Below are positions 1-11,335 of a DNA stretch of 64,000 bases, one piece after another. The translations under genes and the position numbers were made by a program. This DNA comes from Campylorhamphus procurvoides (Eukaryota; Chordata; Aves; Passeriformes; Dendrocolaptidae). The notes under the pieces were generated by a model that saw only the letters and a program-made list of their open reading frames with translations, searched no databases and was not told where the DNA came from. The first letter of the stretch is position 1; each line of letters starts with the position of its first letter. The stretch is from assembly GCA_013396655.1 (NCBI GenBank), contig WBMV01002860.1, forward strand, positions 143,623 through 207,622, read 5' to 3'.

Positions 1-390
1 CTATTTTCTATAAGTCCCCGCATTGATATCCCTTCGTTAGGGGCAAAAGTTAATTGCTTGAGGCTAATTACGGGAGAGGTTAATAAGGGACCTGGCAGTG
101 TCAGGAAGGGAGAGAGATGCTGTGTTCCTCATCATCCCCAAATCGGATTTTTTTTAAGACATTTTGCAGCCCAGGCCCCCCAAAACTAGCACCAGGGGGT
201 CCTGTGCCCCCCTTCATTTTAACTTGAGATCCATATAATATTATAGATGTGTAAGATTAAACATCCTTTCATATCACGAGGCAAGGGAAAAAACAGAAGA
301 GTAATGCTGAGCTTTCCCACTGAGCTTGCAGAAACATATTCCTTTCTCCTTCCATCATTTTTGGGAGGACGAAATAAAGGAATCTCAGTT

Positions 391-575
391 ATTAAAGAAA
401 TCTTCCTTTCTTTAAGGAAGTTGCCTCTTTTTTTAAGAGAAATGGCCCATATTTAAGGGAAATACCTTTTTTAGGTAATAGTGGGGTTTATTTAAGGAAA
501 TCACCTCCATTTTAAAGAAATATCCTCTTTTTCTTAAGTTTTTTTTTTTTGTTTTTTTTGTTAAGGAAATCTTTT
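391..575 (+). repeat. Degenerate minisatellite, TTTAAGGAAAT-CCTCTTT units
   Basis: Units of roughly 20-35 bases with the core TTTAAGGAAATnnCCTCTTT repeat about six times and end in a T run. The flanks (1-390 and 576-1848) hold nothing I can identify. Confidence 0.65.
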
Positions 576-1848
576 TTTGAATTCAAAGCATAGAGCTGTG
601 TTGGGAGAAGAGGATTTTATCCCACTGGTGTATCAGGAATAATTTTTTCCTAAGTCAGGGATAAAATGAGTCCCTCAATGGCGCAGCTTTGTGTTTTGGA
701 TGATTTTGGCTTTTCTGGTGAACTTCTGAATTACTTCATGTCTTTTTTGACAAGTTGATCAACAGCATCCGTAAATCTCTGAGCAATAATAAAGCTTTTT
801 TTATCCTCCCGGAAAACTTAAATATTAAAAACTTAAATATTGGCTTGGTCCTGCTGGGACGATCCTTACTCATCCCCAGGGATGCAGGGGCTGGACTGCA
901 CCTCTGGATACCATCCTCATCCTGGTTGGGTTTGGGATGCTGATGGATTCCTGGGATAATTCCTGAAGATATGGAGAAAACTAACCTGGGATGCTGGGAC
1001 ACCCCAATTTTGCATAATTTGTTTTCCTGGGAGTTGCTCTGCCTCAAAGTAATCAGTAAAATTGGTCAGAGACATGGGATGGGGTGGCTGAGAAGTTGAT
1101 GGGCAGGATGGAAGGAACAAGGAGCTGCTTCCTAAAGTCAGAAGGAAACTTTTGCCACAGCTAGTGTAAGTTAAGGGAGATTTGACATCCCTAGTCTTGA
1201 TGGGAATTTATTTTAGGTGGTGGGTACCTACCATCCATTGCAGCATCCCATCTCCTGTTATCCCCCATCGTTATTTTACTACAGCGTGTGGTAAGCTGCT
1301 TTTTTTGAGTGTCAGAGGGATGATTTACTTGATCCAGACAATTCGCAGTTGCATTTAATATCCCATGCACTGTCAAATAACTTGATTCCCAAGTAATTTT
1401 TGCTGCTACCGAAGAGGGTGTTAACAAATGCCCTCTAATTAGCCCAAAAATAAATTAATTCCCATTGTTGTTAGTCGGATCGTTAAGGTGCCAGCTCCAA
1501 ATAACAATCTTGAGGGATGGGAATTAATCCTCAACTAAATTTAAACTCGGGTTTATCCCTGCCTCCAGCCTTGGAAGGACCGAGGTCGAGGTGGTGTTCC
1601 ACTTAATCCCCATGGGAAAACCTATCCAGCCGGGATGGGATGGAGCCGTGATCCTGACAGGATGGAGCTGTGCTCCCGGTGGGATGAGGTGGCCTTTGCC
1701 CAGCTGTGATTTGCAGCTGTATAAATAAGATGGGAATTTGGCCTCGACTCTTCCCGACTGCTAGATTATATCCTATTTTTTTGCTTTTCTTCTTCCAAGT
1801 GGAAACACAAACTGTGGGTAGTCCTAGCTCTGGTTAATTGATGTCTGT
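576..1848. other. No gene or repeat recognised; weak TATA-like motif
   Basis: Ordinary non-coding sequence. A TATAAATA motif at 1720-1727 follows a moderately GC-rich stretch (1560-1720), but there is no further promoter evidence and no exon after it. Confidence 0.4.
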
Positions 1849-1932
1849 TAAATAGTTGGGTTGGAAAAGACCTTTAAGACCAACTGCCAAAGCCACAACT
1901 AAGTCACATCCTGAAGCACAATGCACATTTTT
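1849..1932 (-). mobile_element. CR1 LINE fragment (3' end, minus strand)
   Basis: GTTGGGTTGGAAAAGACCTTTAAGACC is followed by CAAAGCCACAACTAAGTCACATCCTGAAG-like text, the reverse complement of a CR1 3' region. It is short and old. T-rich DNA follows to about 2115, and 2116-2738 holds nothing I can identify. Confidence 0.7.
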
Positions 1933-2738
1933 TGAATTATTATTTCGTTATTATTTAATTTTATTCTTATTTTAATTTAATATTATTTCTAATTTGATAT
2001 TTTTCTTTTTTCTGGATTATATGTTTGTTTTATGTTTGTTTTATTGTTTAATTTTTTCTTTAATTTTTATTTTTTCTTTCATTTTCTTTACATTTCTCTA
2101 TTTTATTTTTTTACCTTGACTCTCATTTTCCATGCCCCCCCGTCTTTCAGCCTCCTGTGCTACCTGTTCCATCCTGTCTATATCAACTATAATCCAGGCA
2201 GGAAAATCCCAAATATCCAGATAGCCCCACCAGAAGGCCATAAAACCTCAGGTTTAGGGATGCAGCACTGCTGATGCTTCCCCAAAAACACATTATTTTG
2301 GTGCAGGTGGAGGAAAAAGTGAAACGCAGCTTGTGGGGAGGAGAGGAAACTTCCCCATTAATGTTCAATCTGGAGCTTTTGGCTTTAATAAGGTGTTACA
2401 AAAACTATGAAAAAAGTTATAACTGAACCCACAGTTTTTGGCCAGGTTTTCCCTTCCCCGGCTGCGCTGGCTGGCTGGATCCCTGCCAGAAATCCCAGAA
2501 AGCCAATTAAAAATAATCCCAATTTTGGACCAGTTTTGGGAAGCTGCTATTTTATTTCTCCTGCCATTTCATGGTTTTTTGAAGATGTGTTTGGGAATGG
2601 AGTTTGGAGTGGGAAGATCCTGTCATGTCCCGTCAGGGAGCAAGAACAGCCGCTGTGGGACCTGGGAGCTTCTTCGGGCTTCTAATTTGGGTTAGAGCTT
2701 GAGCCCTCTGGAAATAGTTCTGTGTTGGGCAAAGCTGC

Positions 2739-3157
2739 TTTTGTTTTCCTTTTTCCCCCCTTTTCCTGCCTTTCTGCTGTTTTCCCCTTTTCTCCGTTTT
2801 TCCTCCATTTTTCTTTTTTTCCTTTATTTTTCTGGGTTTTATTCTTCTGTTTTTTAATTTTTTTTCCTTTTTCCCTTTTTTCCTTGTTTTCCTTTTTAAT
2901 TTTTAGCTTTTTTCCCTTTCCCCCCCTAAAAAAAGGGGAGCATTTTTTCCCTTGTCCCCTCTTTCTTTCTCTCAGAATCCTATTTTCCCCTTTTTCTCCC
3001 TTTCTATTTTCTTTTTGGCTTTTTTCTCCTTTCTCTTTTCCTTTCCCTTTTCCCTTTTTTCCTTTTTTTTTCCCTTCTCTTTTATCCCTTCTTTTGTTTG
3101 TGTTTTGGGGTTTTGTTGTTTTTTTAATTCCTATGTCTTCCCTTTTCCCCCCATCAG
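2739..3157 (+). repeat. Long polypyrimidine tract (~420 bp)
   Basis: Nearly pure C and T on the + strand with only scattered purines. It opens long frames on both strands (Phe/Ser/Leu-rich on +, Lys/Glu-rich on -) that are not genes. The tract ends in CCCCCCATCAG, which resembles a splice acceptor. Confidence 0.9.
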
Positions 3158-3271
3158 TTTTGGTAGCCTGGCCCTCTCTAGGCAGCAAACCCAGCATGCC
3201 CAGCCTGGGCTCCCTCCCCGGTGCTCCCCTCATGCCGCACACGAAGCCAAACCACCACCCCCAGCCCACCA
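3158..3271 (+). other. Candidate unassigned cassette exon (114 bp, in frame)
   Basis: After the polypyrimidine tract and CATCAG comes a GC-rich block ending CCCACCA followed by GTGAGG, a fair donor. It is 114 bases, a multiple of three, and stays open in one frame reading GSKPSMPSLGSLPGAPLMPH followed by a His/Pro-rich tail. I do not recognise the protein. It could be an alternative exon of PKNOX2 or of an unknown transcript, or a chance pairing of splice-like signals beside a C/T tract. Confidence 0.2.
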
Positions 3272-5027
3272 GTGAGGCAAGACTTGGCCAAATAATTGAA
3301 TAGAAATTAGAATATTGAATTGTAGTGGTTTCCTTTCCTGTTGTTGGATCAGTGGTGTGTTATTCCCGAGATTATTTGGCAGAGCAGGATGAGCCTCTCC
3401 CAGCTCTGTCACTCCCAGGTACATTGAAGGCATTTTATGGCTTTATAAAGCCCTTAAAATGTTTTTTTTTTTAAACACTGCTTGAAGCTTCCAAGGCAAG
3501 TTTGAGAATAGCAATTACCAGCTCCTAGATCCCTGGGCAAATTCCCATGGCGATGGTGGATGTAAACCACTTTAGACATTTTTAATGCTCCCAAGCAATA
3601 AATTTAAAAGGGAATTTATTGTTCCAAGCTGCTAATTTCTCCATACAAATGCCACTGCCTGTTGCTGGTGCTGATCCTGAGGACATCCAGGAGCTGGGTT
3701 GGAGATTTTGGTGCTATCTGAGAAAAAAAGTCTTTTACCAGCTTGATTTTTCTCATTTTACCCCTATTTTCTAATTTTCCCCTATTTCCTCTATCTTTCT
3801 GCTGCCTCATTCCAAAGGGAAGGCCCCTGGTGAGCGAGGCTGATGAGCCGAGCCCTCTCCAGGTCTTACATTTTATTTTTCCCTTGATCATCTCATAATA
3901 AATAATTATAAATAATCAGCTTGGAGGTGGTGACTGGGGGTCTCCCATCTGGAGCCCGGCCGGACCATCCAACACTCTCCATCTCACGTCTTGCATCCTG
4001 CATCCTCTCCCTGACCTTGCTCATCCTATTGACTCACCCAATTTAGGTAAAATTGTTTTAAAAAACACTCTGGATTCTGAGGAGATGAACTTTTTTGGAG
4101 GAGTTAAAATAAAAATGAAATAAATTATTATTATTTATTATCTCAATCACAAGAAAATCCCAATTATATAGTGCCTGAAAAGGTCTTTTAATGCATTTAT
4201 GTGCAGAAAATGATTTCTTTATATCTCACTTCTTTATATCCAGCATCTCATGACTCCAACAATTAATTAGTTGCTCTAAAACAAAAATAATGAAGTGGGG
4301 CACTTTGTCAGCGGGATAGCAAAGAACAAACTATCATAAAAAATGAACACTAAAAAATAATAATAAATAAGCAGTAAAAAGTAAATAATAATTTATTAAA
4401 GATAATAATATGAAATAAATACTAAAGGCTATTGATGGTTTATTTTCCAGTGAGGATTCCGTGGGTAATATGATGGGTAAAATAAACCAGGGTTAAGGGA
4501 TTTCTAGTCAGAGCCTTAATTGAATTTAATCTGTCTCAAATCTTAGGCCTGACTTTATTTTCTAGATTCAGGCTGGATTTCGGTAACACAGGTGGTGAAT
4601 AGTGGGTTGTGGATCCTGAGTTATGCACGTTCTGACATATACATGTGTTTAAGAAAAAGCCAGTTTTATATACATGTATCCAGGTGATGCGTGACTTCCT
4701 TCTCCATCCGTGGCTTTTGCTAGGATAGAGACTGGAAAATCCTTGGATGGTGGCCACCTTCCCTTACTGCTTTGGGGAGCGGGGACATTCGCGGCCCGCT
4801 CCTGCTGGATTTGGGGTTCAGCTCACTCGCAGAGTGCGGGAGATGCTTGGCTGGCTGAAGCTCCATCTGATAACGGTGCTGCTCCTTAGGAACCTGTGAT
4901 TAACACCCTTCTCTCTGCCGACGGCCGCCCCTACCGCCACACTTCCCACCTGCACTTCGCTCTAGCAATGCTGGGGCAGCTTCAGGAACGCTTCTGCATC
5001 TTGGGGGCTGACGGTGGAATTTTTAAG
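3272..5027. other. No gene recognised; AT-rich centre
   Basis: 4080-4440 is AT-rich with ATAATAA-type runs. 4790-4980 is richer in CpG and follows a TCCTTAG acceptor-like site at 4890; it reads openly for about 45 codons but resembles no protein I know. Confidence 0.4.
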
Positions 5028-5357
5028 GATGGTGGTGCAATTTTAGGAGTGCTGGTGCAACTTCAGGGATTCTGGTGTGATTTTAGTGATGCTCATCCAA
5101 CTTCAGGGATGCTGGTGCAGTTTTTAGTGATGCTGGTCCAACTTTGGGGGTACTGGTGCAGTGTTAGGGATGCTCGTCCACTTCTAGTGTTTCTCATTCA
5201 GTTTTAGTGATGCTGGTGCAGTTTTAGGGATGCTCATGCAGTATTAGTGATGCTCATCCAGTTTTGGTGAGGCTCATCCCATTCTGGGGCTACTTGTGGA
5301 ACCAATGCAGTTTTAATCATGCTCGTCTATTTCTAACAGTGCTCCTCCAGCTCCTGG
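5028..5357 (+). repeat. 20-bp minisatellite, about 15 units
   Basis: Units of the form GATGCTGGTGCAGTTTTAGG or GATGCTCATCCAACTTCAGG follow one another at exactly 20 bases (one of 21) from 5028 to about 5288, then decay. Variation alternates between GGTGCAG and CATCCAA types. Confidence 0.9.
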
Positions 5358-6557
5358 CTGCAAGTCCCTCCAGACCAGTCCCCATCATACTGGGGGCATA
5401 TTCCCTGTTCCTACTGTTTCCCCCCATGCAAACCTGAGCCCTTAAAACCTGCTGTCTCAGCCATCACTTTTTATTGAGATACCTTCCATTCTTTTTGAGC
5501 ATTTCAGCCTTTTTACCTCGTCCCAGGAGCCACCTCTCACTGTTGGGGAGCTTTTCCTTCTTTTCAACGTGACCTTTGCCATCTTAATTCCATCCTACAC
5601 CATGATAAATCATTCGTCCTTCCCTAAACAACCTCCAAAACCTGTAAGGGTTTTTTTTAACTCTTCCTCCCTTTTTAAGTTTAACACCTCAAAGAGTGGA
5701 ACTGAAGGAGCTGGTGAGAATATTTATGCTAAATCCACTAAATAAAGCGATATTGTAGCATCTTTAATAGCTGAGCACCTGGCAAGTGGCCAAGGTTATC
5801 TCAAGGTAGAGGCATCGGGTTGGAGGGGGGGTGTCGGTTATTTTCCTTGCAGCCTGTTATATTGGGATTTGGCTCAATGGGGGGAAAGCCAGAGAAATTC
5901 TCAATGCTGTTATCCCTGCAGAAATTACCGGGAGTATTGTCACCCTGATTTAATTGTACTTGGAGAGGAGCTCGGTGCAGCAGTGCTCTCGCACTCTCGT
6001 GATGAGTGGGGAGAGGCTCAGGGATTGGGAAGTGGCTGAATCGGCATCCCAGCCTCTGGTTTGGGTGTGCTGAGAGTAAATCTAGGAAGTGATGAGGCTG
6101 AGACATGCCCCAAGGTGGGATTTGCATAACTCCCTTAGTAAGACCTCCATCACCCAACTGCCCCGGGCCAACGCTGGCTCACCCCATCCACCCCGCATCC
6201 CACCGCGCCCCTGGGGGGGCTGTTTCTCCCTTTGGTGGCATCACTGTCACGGTGTCGGGGGGACTCCTGGCCGTGCTCCAGTGCCTGGCGGGACACACAG
6301 CACCCTTGAGCCAAGCAGACAGAATTCCACCCTTTGTTTCCTGTTCGCCGGCTCGACTTCGGGAGGCTGGAGCTCTCAACAAGCCCCTCTTTGTGCTAAT
6401 TTAATTAATCGCCGGGGCTGAGGGCAGTGGGGATGAGACGCACGGCTATAAATACCTGCCTGGGGGGGATGCAGGGCGGCCTTGAGCCCGGCGGCGACTG
6501 AAGCGAAATCTAATTAAATTCAATTTAATTCAGATTGACTTAGAATAAACCCCTATT
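5358..6557. other. No gene recognised; GC-rich block 6140-6510
   Basis: 5358-6139 is unremarkable. 6140-6510 is GC- and CpG-richer than its surroundings and ends with the TATA-like element listed separately. Open frames in this block do not resemble known proteins. Confidence 0.4.
6447..6454 (+). promoter_or_regulatory. TATA-like element in a GC-rich block, possible promoter
   Basis: TATAAATA lies within a CpG-bearing block, preceded by GCCGGGG motifs and followed about 30 bases on by GGCGGCCTTGAGCCCGGCGG. This is the layout of a core promoter and could start a non-coding first exon of PKNOX2 or another transcript. No transcript evidence is available, so it is speculative. Confidence 0.2.
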
Positions 6558-6880
6558 GATTGATTGATTTATACTAGAAAGTCACGAGTTGATTTGGTTA
6601 TAATAAATTATTGACTAGTTTGGGATAGAAAATCATGAGTTGATTGATTTCTCATGGAAAATTATTGATTGATTCGTAATAGAAAATAATGGCTTGATTG
6701 GTTAATAATGAAAAATTGTAGATTATTTTATACTAGAAAATTATTGATTAATGAATTTATAGCAGAAAATCATGAGCTGAGTGGTTTATAATAGAAAATT
6801 ACTGATTGATCTGTAATAGAAAAACATTGATTTATAATAGAAAATTATTGATCAGTTGATTGATAATAGGGAATTATTAA
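6555..6880 (+). repeat. AT-rich minisatellite, ~30-33-bp units
   Basis: Units resemble AATTATTGATTGATTTATAA followed by TAGAAAATCATGAG and repeat about ten times with small length changes. The sequence then passes into ordinary DNA. Confidence 0.85.
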
Positions 6881-8357
6881 GCTAGAGTGCAGTGCAAGTG
6901 CTGGGCATATCTCATCCTCCCCACCCCAGTTTTGTGGGAGGAAAATTATTGTGTTCCTCACAAGCAAAGTGCAACTGATACCTACTCAGGTACTCCTAAA
7001 GGAAAACACCTTTTCTGATGTGAATTAAACATTCCAATGGTGATTTCTAGGGAAAAACATGACTTGAATACGTGTGCATATGCTCCTGGTGCTCCTCCAG
7101 CCAGTGTTAAAGTGCATGAGCGTGGTGGGTGCTCAGTTTCCTGGAAAATTCCTTGTCCTGATGTTTTGGTTTTTTTTTGGTTACAACCCGAATTTCAAAC
7201 TTTACATTCCATTTGCAAGCAAGGAAAGGGAGATGGGTTTCCTAAAGCTGCAGAAGTAGAGTCAAAAAGAACTTTGAGACTTGCTGCCAAGTGAATTTTA
7301 GCTGCCAGAAATTATGTTGATCTTCCATGGGAGATGCAGATGATTTTTCTAGCTGATAAATGATAGCTTTCAATCAAGAGATTAGGATATGGTAGCAAGA
7401 TTCTGTAACATAGTATAGTATAATATATGTAATATAAGAATAAATACAATACATAAAATTAATAAATGAAATTTATAGAAATATAAATAGTACAAAGTTC
7501 TTTTAATGTACAATGATACAAAGCAGTGATATGGCTGCAAGAATGGGGATAATTTTAAATCAGAGATTTTTGGCCCCAAACAGCAAAAATCGCCGTTGGG
7601 TTCATTGCATAATAAGGAAAATCAGCGAACAATAATGTTCCCCAGAATTTTTTGCTACTGTAGCACATGGAACATAATCTTCACCATGGCCCTGGATAAG
7701 GAGACATGAGCATACCACTGTCAGGTACCACATGATGACTGGTTTTTATTTCCTTTTAATGTCCATGGGAAAACTCCCCAAATATGATATGAACATGCAC
7801 TAAATCCCTTCATGTTCCTAAGCTCTGGATCTCAACTGTATCTTTGCGTGTACTGCACCTTTAGTTAACTGGATTTCCAATTATTTGCCCAAATCCAAAG
7901 TGCTTTTTGCCCTCAGCATGCTTTTATTCTCCTTCTTAAAAATAACTTCAAGTAAGACAAATCATTAACACCAATGTTAAACATTTCTATTTCTATTCCC
8001 TTTAAGACAGGGAGTGGTCCCAGTTTATTTTAGGGATGCTGGGTCCATGTCACATGAAACTGACAGAAATTGTTGGTGAAATGATATCCCCATCTTAAAA
8101 TAGCCGCATTCCAGCTCGGCCCATCAATCCCTTAGCGAGGCCAGATCCTGCAACACGAGCCCTGGCAGCACGGGAGTGCCACCAGCCCAGTGTATCCGTT
8201 GATTATATCCTGTGTTTATTTACATGAGCCTGCTCCTCCTTTTGGTTTAGGGGATCAAAACAGCCTGCAATCCTCGTTGAGTTTTCTATATGAATAGCCT
8301 GAATCCATGCAGGAAAGATCTGGGAATTGAGTATATTCATGTTTGGTGCTTAATTTT
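6881..8357. other. No gene recognised
   Basis: Ordinary non-coding DNA; 7385-7500 is AT-rich with TATAGTATAATATA runs. Nothing else stands out. Confidence 0.4.
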
Positions 8358-8565
8358 CTCCCTGTGCACAGGGAGCAGGAGCATGCCTGAGCATCCCTGA
8401 TCCAGCCTGGGATGATCCCTGTATCCTCGCTCGCCCTGTGTACAGGAAGCTGCAGTATCTGTGAGCACTCCTGGTCCAGCCAGTGTGATCTGTGTGTCCT
8501 TTCTTGCTGTGTTCACAGGGAGCTGCAGCATCCCTGGTCCAGCCTGGGATGATCCATCATTCCCA
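8358..8565 (+). repeat. Three-copy tandem repeat, ~74-81-bp unit with palindrome
   Basis: The core CCTGTGnnCAGGnAGC...GCATCCCTGGTCCAGCCTGGGATGATC recurs with CTGTG spacings of 74 and 81 bases. Copy 1 starts with an 18-base perfect palindrome CTCCCTGTGCACAGGGAG (8358-8375) that is imperfect in the others. Confidence 0.8.
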
Positions 8566-9360
8566 TCCTCCTCAGCCCTGGAGTGGCTTCTGAACAATAG
8601 GATCATTTTTTAAATAATTATTCCCCCCCTTGGCATTTTTAGGGGGAAAATGTGGTATTTTTGCATAGGAAAAAGCTCTCATGCCTCTGGTGGGGTTTGG
8701 CATCATTGGAGGGAGCCATTCCAAATGGGACACAGCAGTGGACCCTGGCAGTGGGATGTTGGTGGAGCAGCCACCCTCACGTTCCCAGTATGATTCGGGG
8801 CATTAAGACAAATCACTGGGTCTTACTGGCGGTTTACTGGGGTTTTTTTTGAATCGAGGTGGGGCATTTTGATTGGAAAACACAGATCTTTCTTATCACG
8901 TAGTTTAGATTTTTCCAAGCACTGGTGACATGTACTGCATTCTTATGTCTCTATTTGTACAACTTCATAGAAATACTCCACATCCGCTTTTAATCCCAGT
9001 TTTCCTGGAATGAAGAACTTTGCTCTTGCCCAAACTTTTCAGGGCAAAAGTTTTTCGTGTAGGGTTTTTTTTCAATCCAAAGGGAAAGTTTGGGATGAGT
9101 CTCCTCTCCATCCCTCTCTGCCAGGAACGGGATATTTGTGCACTGGACTTTTGTCCCAGGGCAAGCAAAAATCCTGAAATAATTGAATTGCTACTGGGAT
9201 GAAGGGGGGCTGGGTAAAATAATTGGATGGGAGATACTGAAAACAGGGATCAGCAATCCCTGGGCAGTGTCCCACACCTTGCTGTGGATGCTTGTATGTT
9301 AGAGGTTTAGGTGAGGTTCTCCCTGCTATGTGGTGTTGAGAATTGTTTCCATTTCTTCAG
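8566..9360. other. No gene or repeat recognised
   Basis: Ordinary non-coding sequence between a tandem repeat and a polypurine tract. Confidence 0.4.
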
Positions 9361-9837
9361 GGGAATAAAAGAAACTAAAAACAAAACCAAAACCAAAAAA
9401 GAACAGAAAAGAAAGAAAAAAGTTAATGAAAAAAATGGGAAAAAGAAGAAAATGGGAGTAAAAAGAAAATTGGGAAAAAAAGAAAGAAAAAAGGAAAGAA
9501 AGAAAAGGAAAAGGAAAAGTGGGGAGGAAGAGAAAAGGGAAAATTGGTTAAAAAGAAGGAAGGTAAGGAAAAATTGGAATAAAGATAAAATGGGTTAAAA
9601 AGAGAAGGGAAATGGTAAAAATAAAAGAAGAAGGAAAATTGGTAAAAGATAAAATGAAATACACGGACAAGGAAAATGGGGGAAAAAAGGAAAAGAAAAT
9701 GGAAAATTGGTTAAAGAAAATCAAATTGGAAAAAGAAAAAAAATCGAAAATTATTAAAAAAAGAGAAAATTTGAAAAAAGAAAACTAAAATTAAAAAAGT
9801 AAAATTGAAAAAAAATTTTAAAAAGAAGATAAAAAGC
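9361..9837 (+). repeat. Long polypurine tract (~480 bp)
   Basis: Almost only A and G on the + strand, mostly GAAAA, GGAAA and AAAAAG runs, with GGAAAATTGG recurring from about 9535. It is the strand-opposite counterpart of the C/T tract at 2739-3157. Lys-rich open frames here are not genes. Confidence 0.9.
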
Positions 9838-10510
9838 GGATACCCCCCATTTTCAGGCAGAGCCCCAGAAAGATGTTTTTCAGCAGTGTTGCCCCTTCTC
9901 CTCCCATGGGAGTTATCCCACCCTCCTGCCACCTGCCACGTTCCCAGGCACTGGAAAGATGCTCTTGCTCTCTCCACTTGCCTCCCCAAATCCTCTTGCC
10001 CCAAGGGCTGGGGTAGAGCACACTGCTGCATGTCTGACAGACGGCCCGGGAGCGACCCTGGGATAGAGCAACCCCCCTTTGTATTTCATGATTCTATTAG
10101 AGTTCCAGAGCTGGGATTAAGTGGACATGATTTCTTCCCACGGCCCATTAATTTTGGTTTATTGCTGGCCTGATGGCCATTACCCTTTTTTTTCCCTGCC
10201 AGCTCCTTCCCCCATTAGGTTTGTACAATTAGCACAATATGAGCTGCTAGCGTGGTGCGGGGGTTACAGATGGGATTTTGGGATGCTCTGATGCCATCAG
10301 GGCATCCCACGAGCTGCCCGGTGCCCCCAAAAGGATGCACATCGTGTGCTCATCACAGGATTTTGGGGTACAAAGCCATCCCTATTGGTGAGGGAAGAAC
10401 GCAGCGACATCCTGCCTGGTGCTGTGCTCACCCAGGGAATGTTCTGGAATGAGGCAGGAGTGATGTTACCTCTGTAGTGTCTTTTTGTGTCACCTGCTGC
10501 TCGTGACCCA
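9838..10510. other. No gene recognised
   Basis: Moderate GC, non-coding. It separates the polypurine tract from the 29-bp minisatellite. Confidence 0.4.
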
Positions 10511-11335
10511 GAGAGCAAAGGTGCCACAGGGTACCCAAATCAGCTAAGACCCCTTCAGGGAAGGACTTCAACAGAGCACCCAAACTGGCAGAGATCATGG
10601 GATGGCACCCAAATTAGCAAAGACCCTTACAGGGCATCCTAAGTAGCAAAGAGGCTTGCAGGGTACCTGAAATAAAGACCCCAACAGGGTATACAAATCA
10701 GCAAAACTCATTGCAGGGCTCCCTAATTAGCAAAGTCCCTGGTGTGACACCTGCATTGGAGAGATCATGGGACAGCACCCAAATCAGTGAAGACACTCTC
10801 AGGGTGTGCAGGTCAGGCAAGGCCCTTACAGGGCACCCAAATTAATAACCTGAACAGGGCACCCAGATTAGCAAAGCTCCTTGCAGAGTACCCTATTTAG
10901 CAAAGACCTTAATGTGTCACCCAGCTTAGCCAGGACCCTGGTGTGACATCTCACTTAACAAAGACCATGGGGTGGGACCCAAACTACTGAAGATACTTGT
11001 AGGGCACCCAAATCCAACGCCTGAGCAGGGCACCCTGATTAGCAGATCCTTGCGGAGCACCCGAATTAGCAAAGACCCTGGCATTGCACCCTAATTACAA
11101 AGACTCTGAGTTGGTACCCAGATGATCAAAGATGCTCGCAGGGCAGCCACATTAAAGACTCTGTCTGGGCACTCTAATTACCAAAGTGACTTGTAGGGCA
11201 CCCAAGTCAGCCAAGGTCCTGATGGAGCACGTTAATTAGCCAAGGTGCTCACAGGGCACCTGAATTAAAGCCCCCAACAGTACAGTCATGTCAGCAAGGT
11301 TTGTGTGGGACACTTGAATTCCAGACCCCAGCACC
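10511..11335 (+). repeat. 29-bp minisatellite with higher-order structure, ~28 units
   Basis: The unit is about GGGCACCCAAATTAGCAAAG plus ACCCTTGCA, 26-30 bases. A distinctive shortened unit ending in a CCxxxACA/GCA-type block (GAATTAAAGnCCCCAACA and relatives) starts at 10661, 10831, 11002, 11141 and 11254, spacings of 170, 171, 139 and 113, close to 6, 6, 5 and 4 units. This points to duplication of multi-unit blocks followed by unit loss. Confidence 0.9.

Noticed and set aside
2682..3303. Long open frames on both strands (Lys/Glu-rich on minus, Phe/Ser-rich on plus)
   Set aside because: They are translations of a polypyrimidine tract. Only the 114-base part after the tract is kept as a weak exon candidate.
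4896..5207. Open frame preceded by a TCCTTAG acceptor-like site
   Set aside because: Its second half is the 20-bp minisatellite and the first half matches no protein I know.
9311..9598. Lys-rich 95-residue open frame
   Set aside because: It is a translation of the A/G tract and has no complexity or family match.
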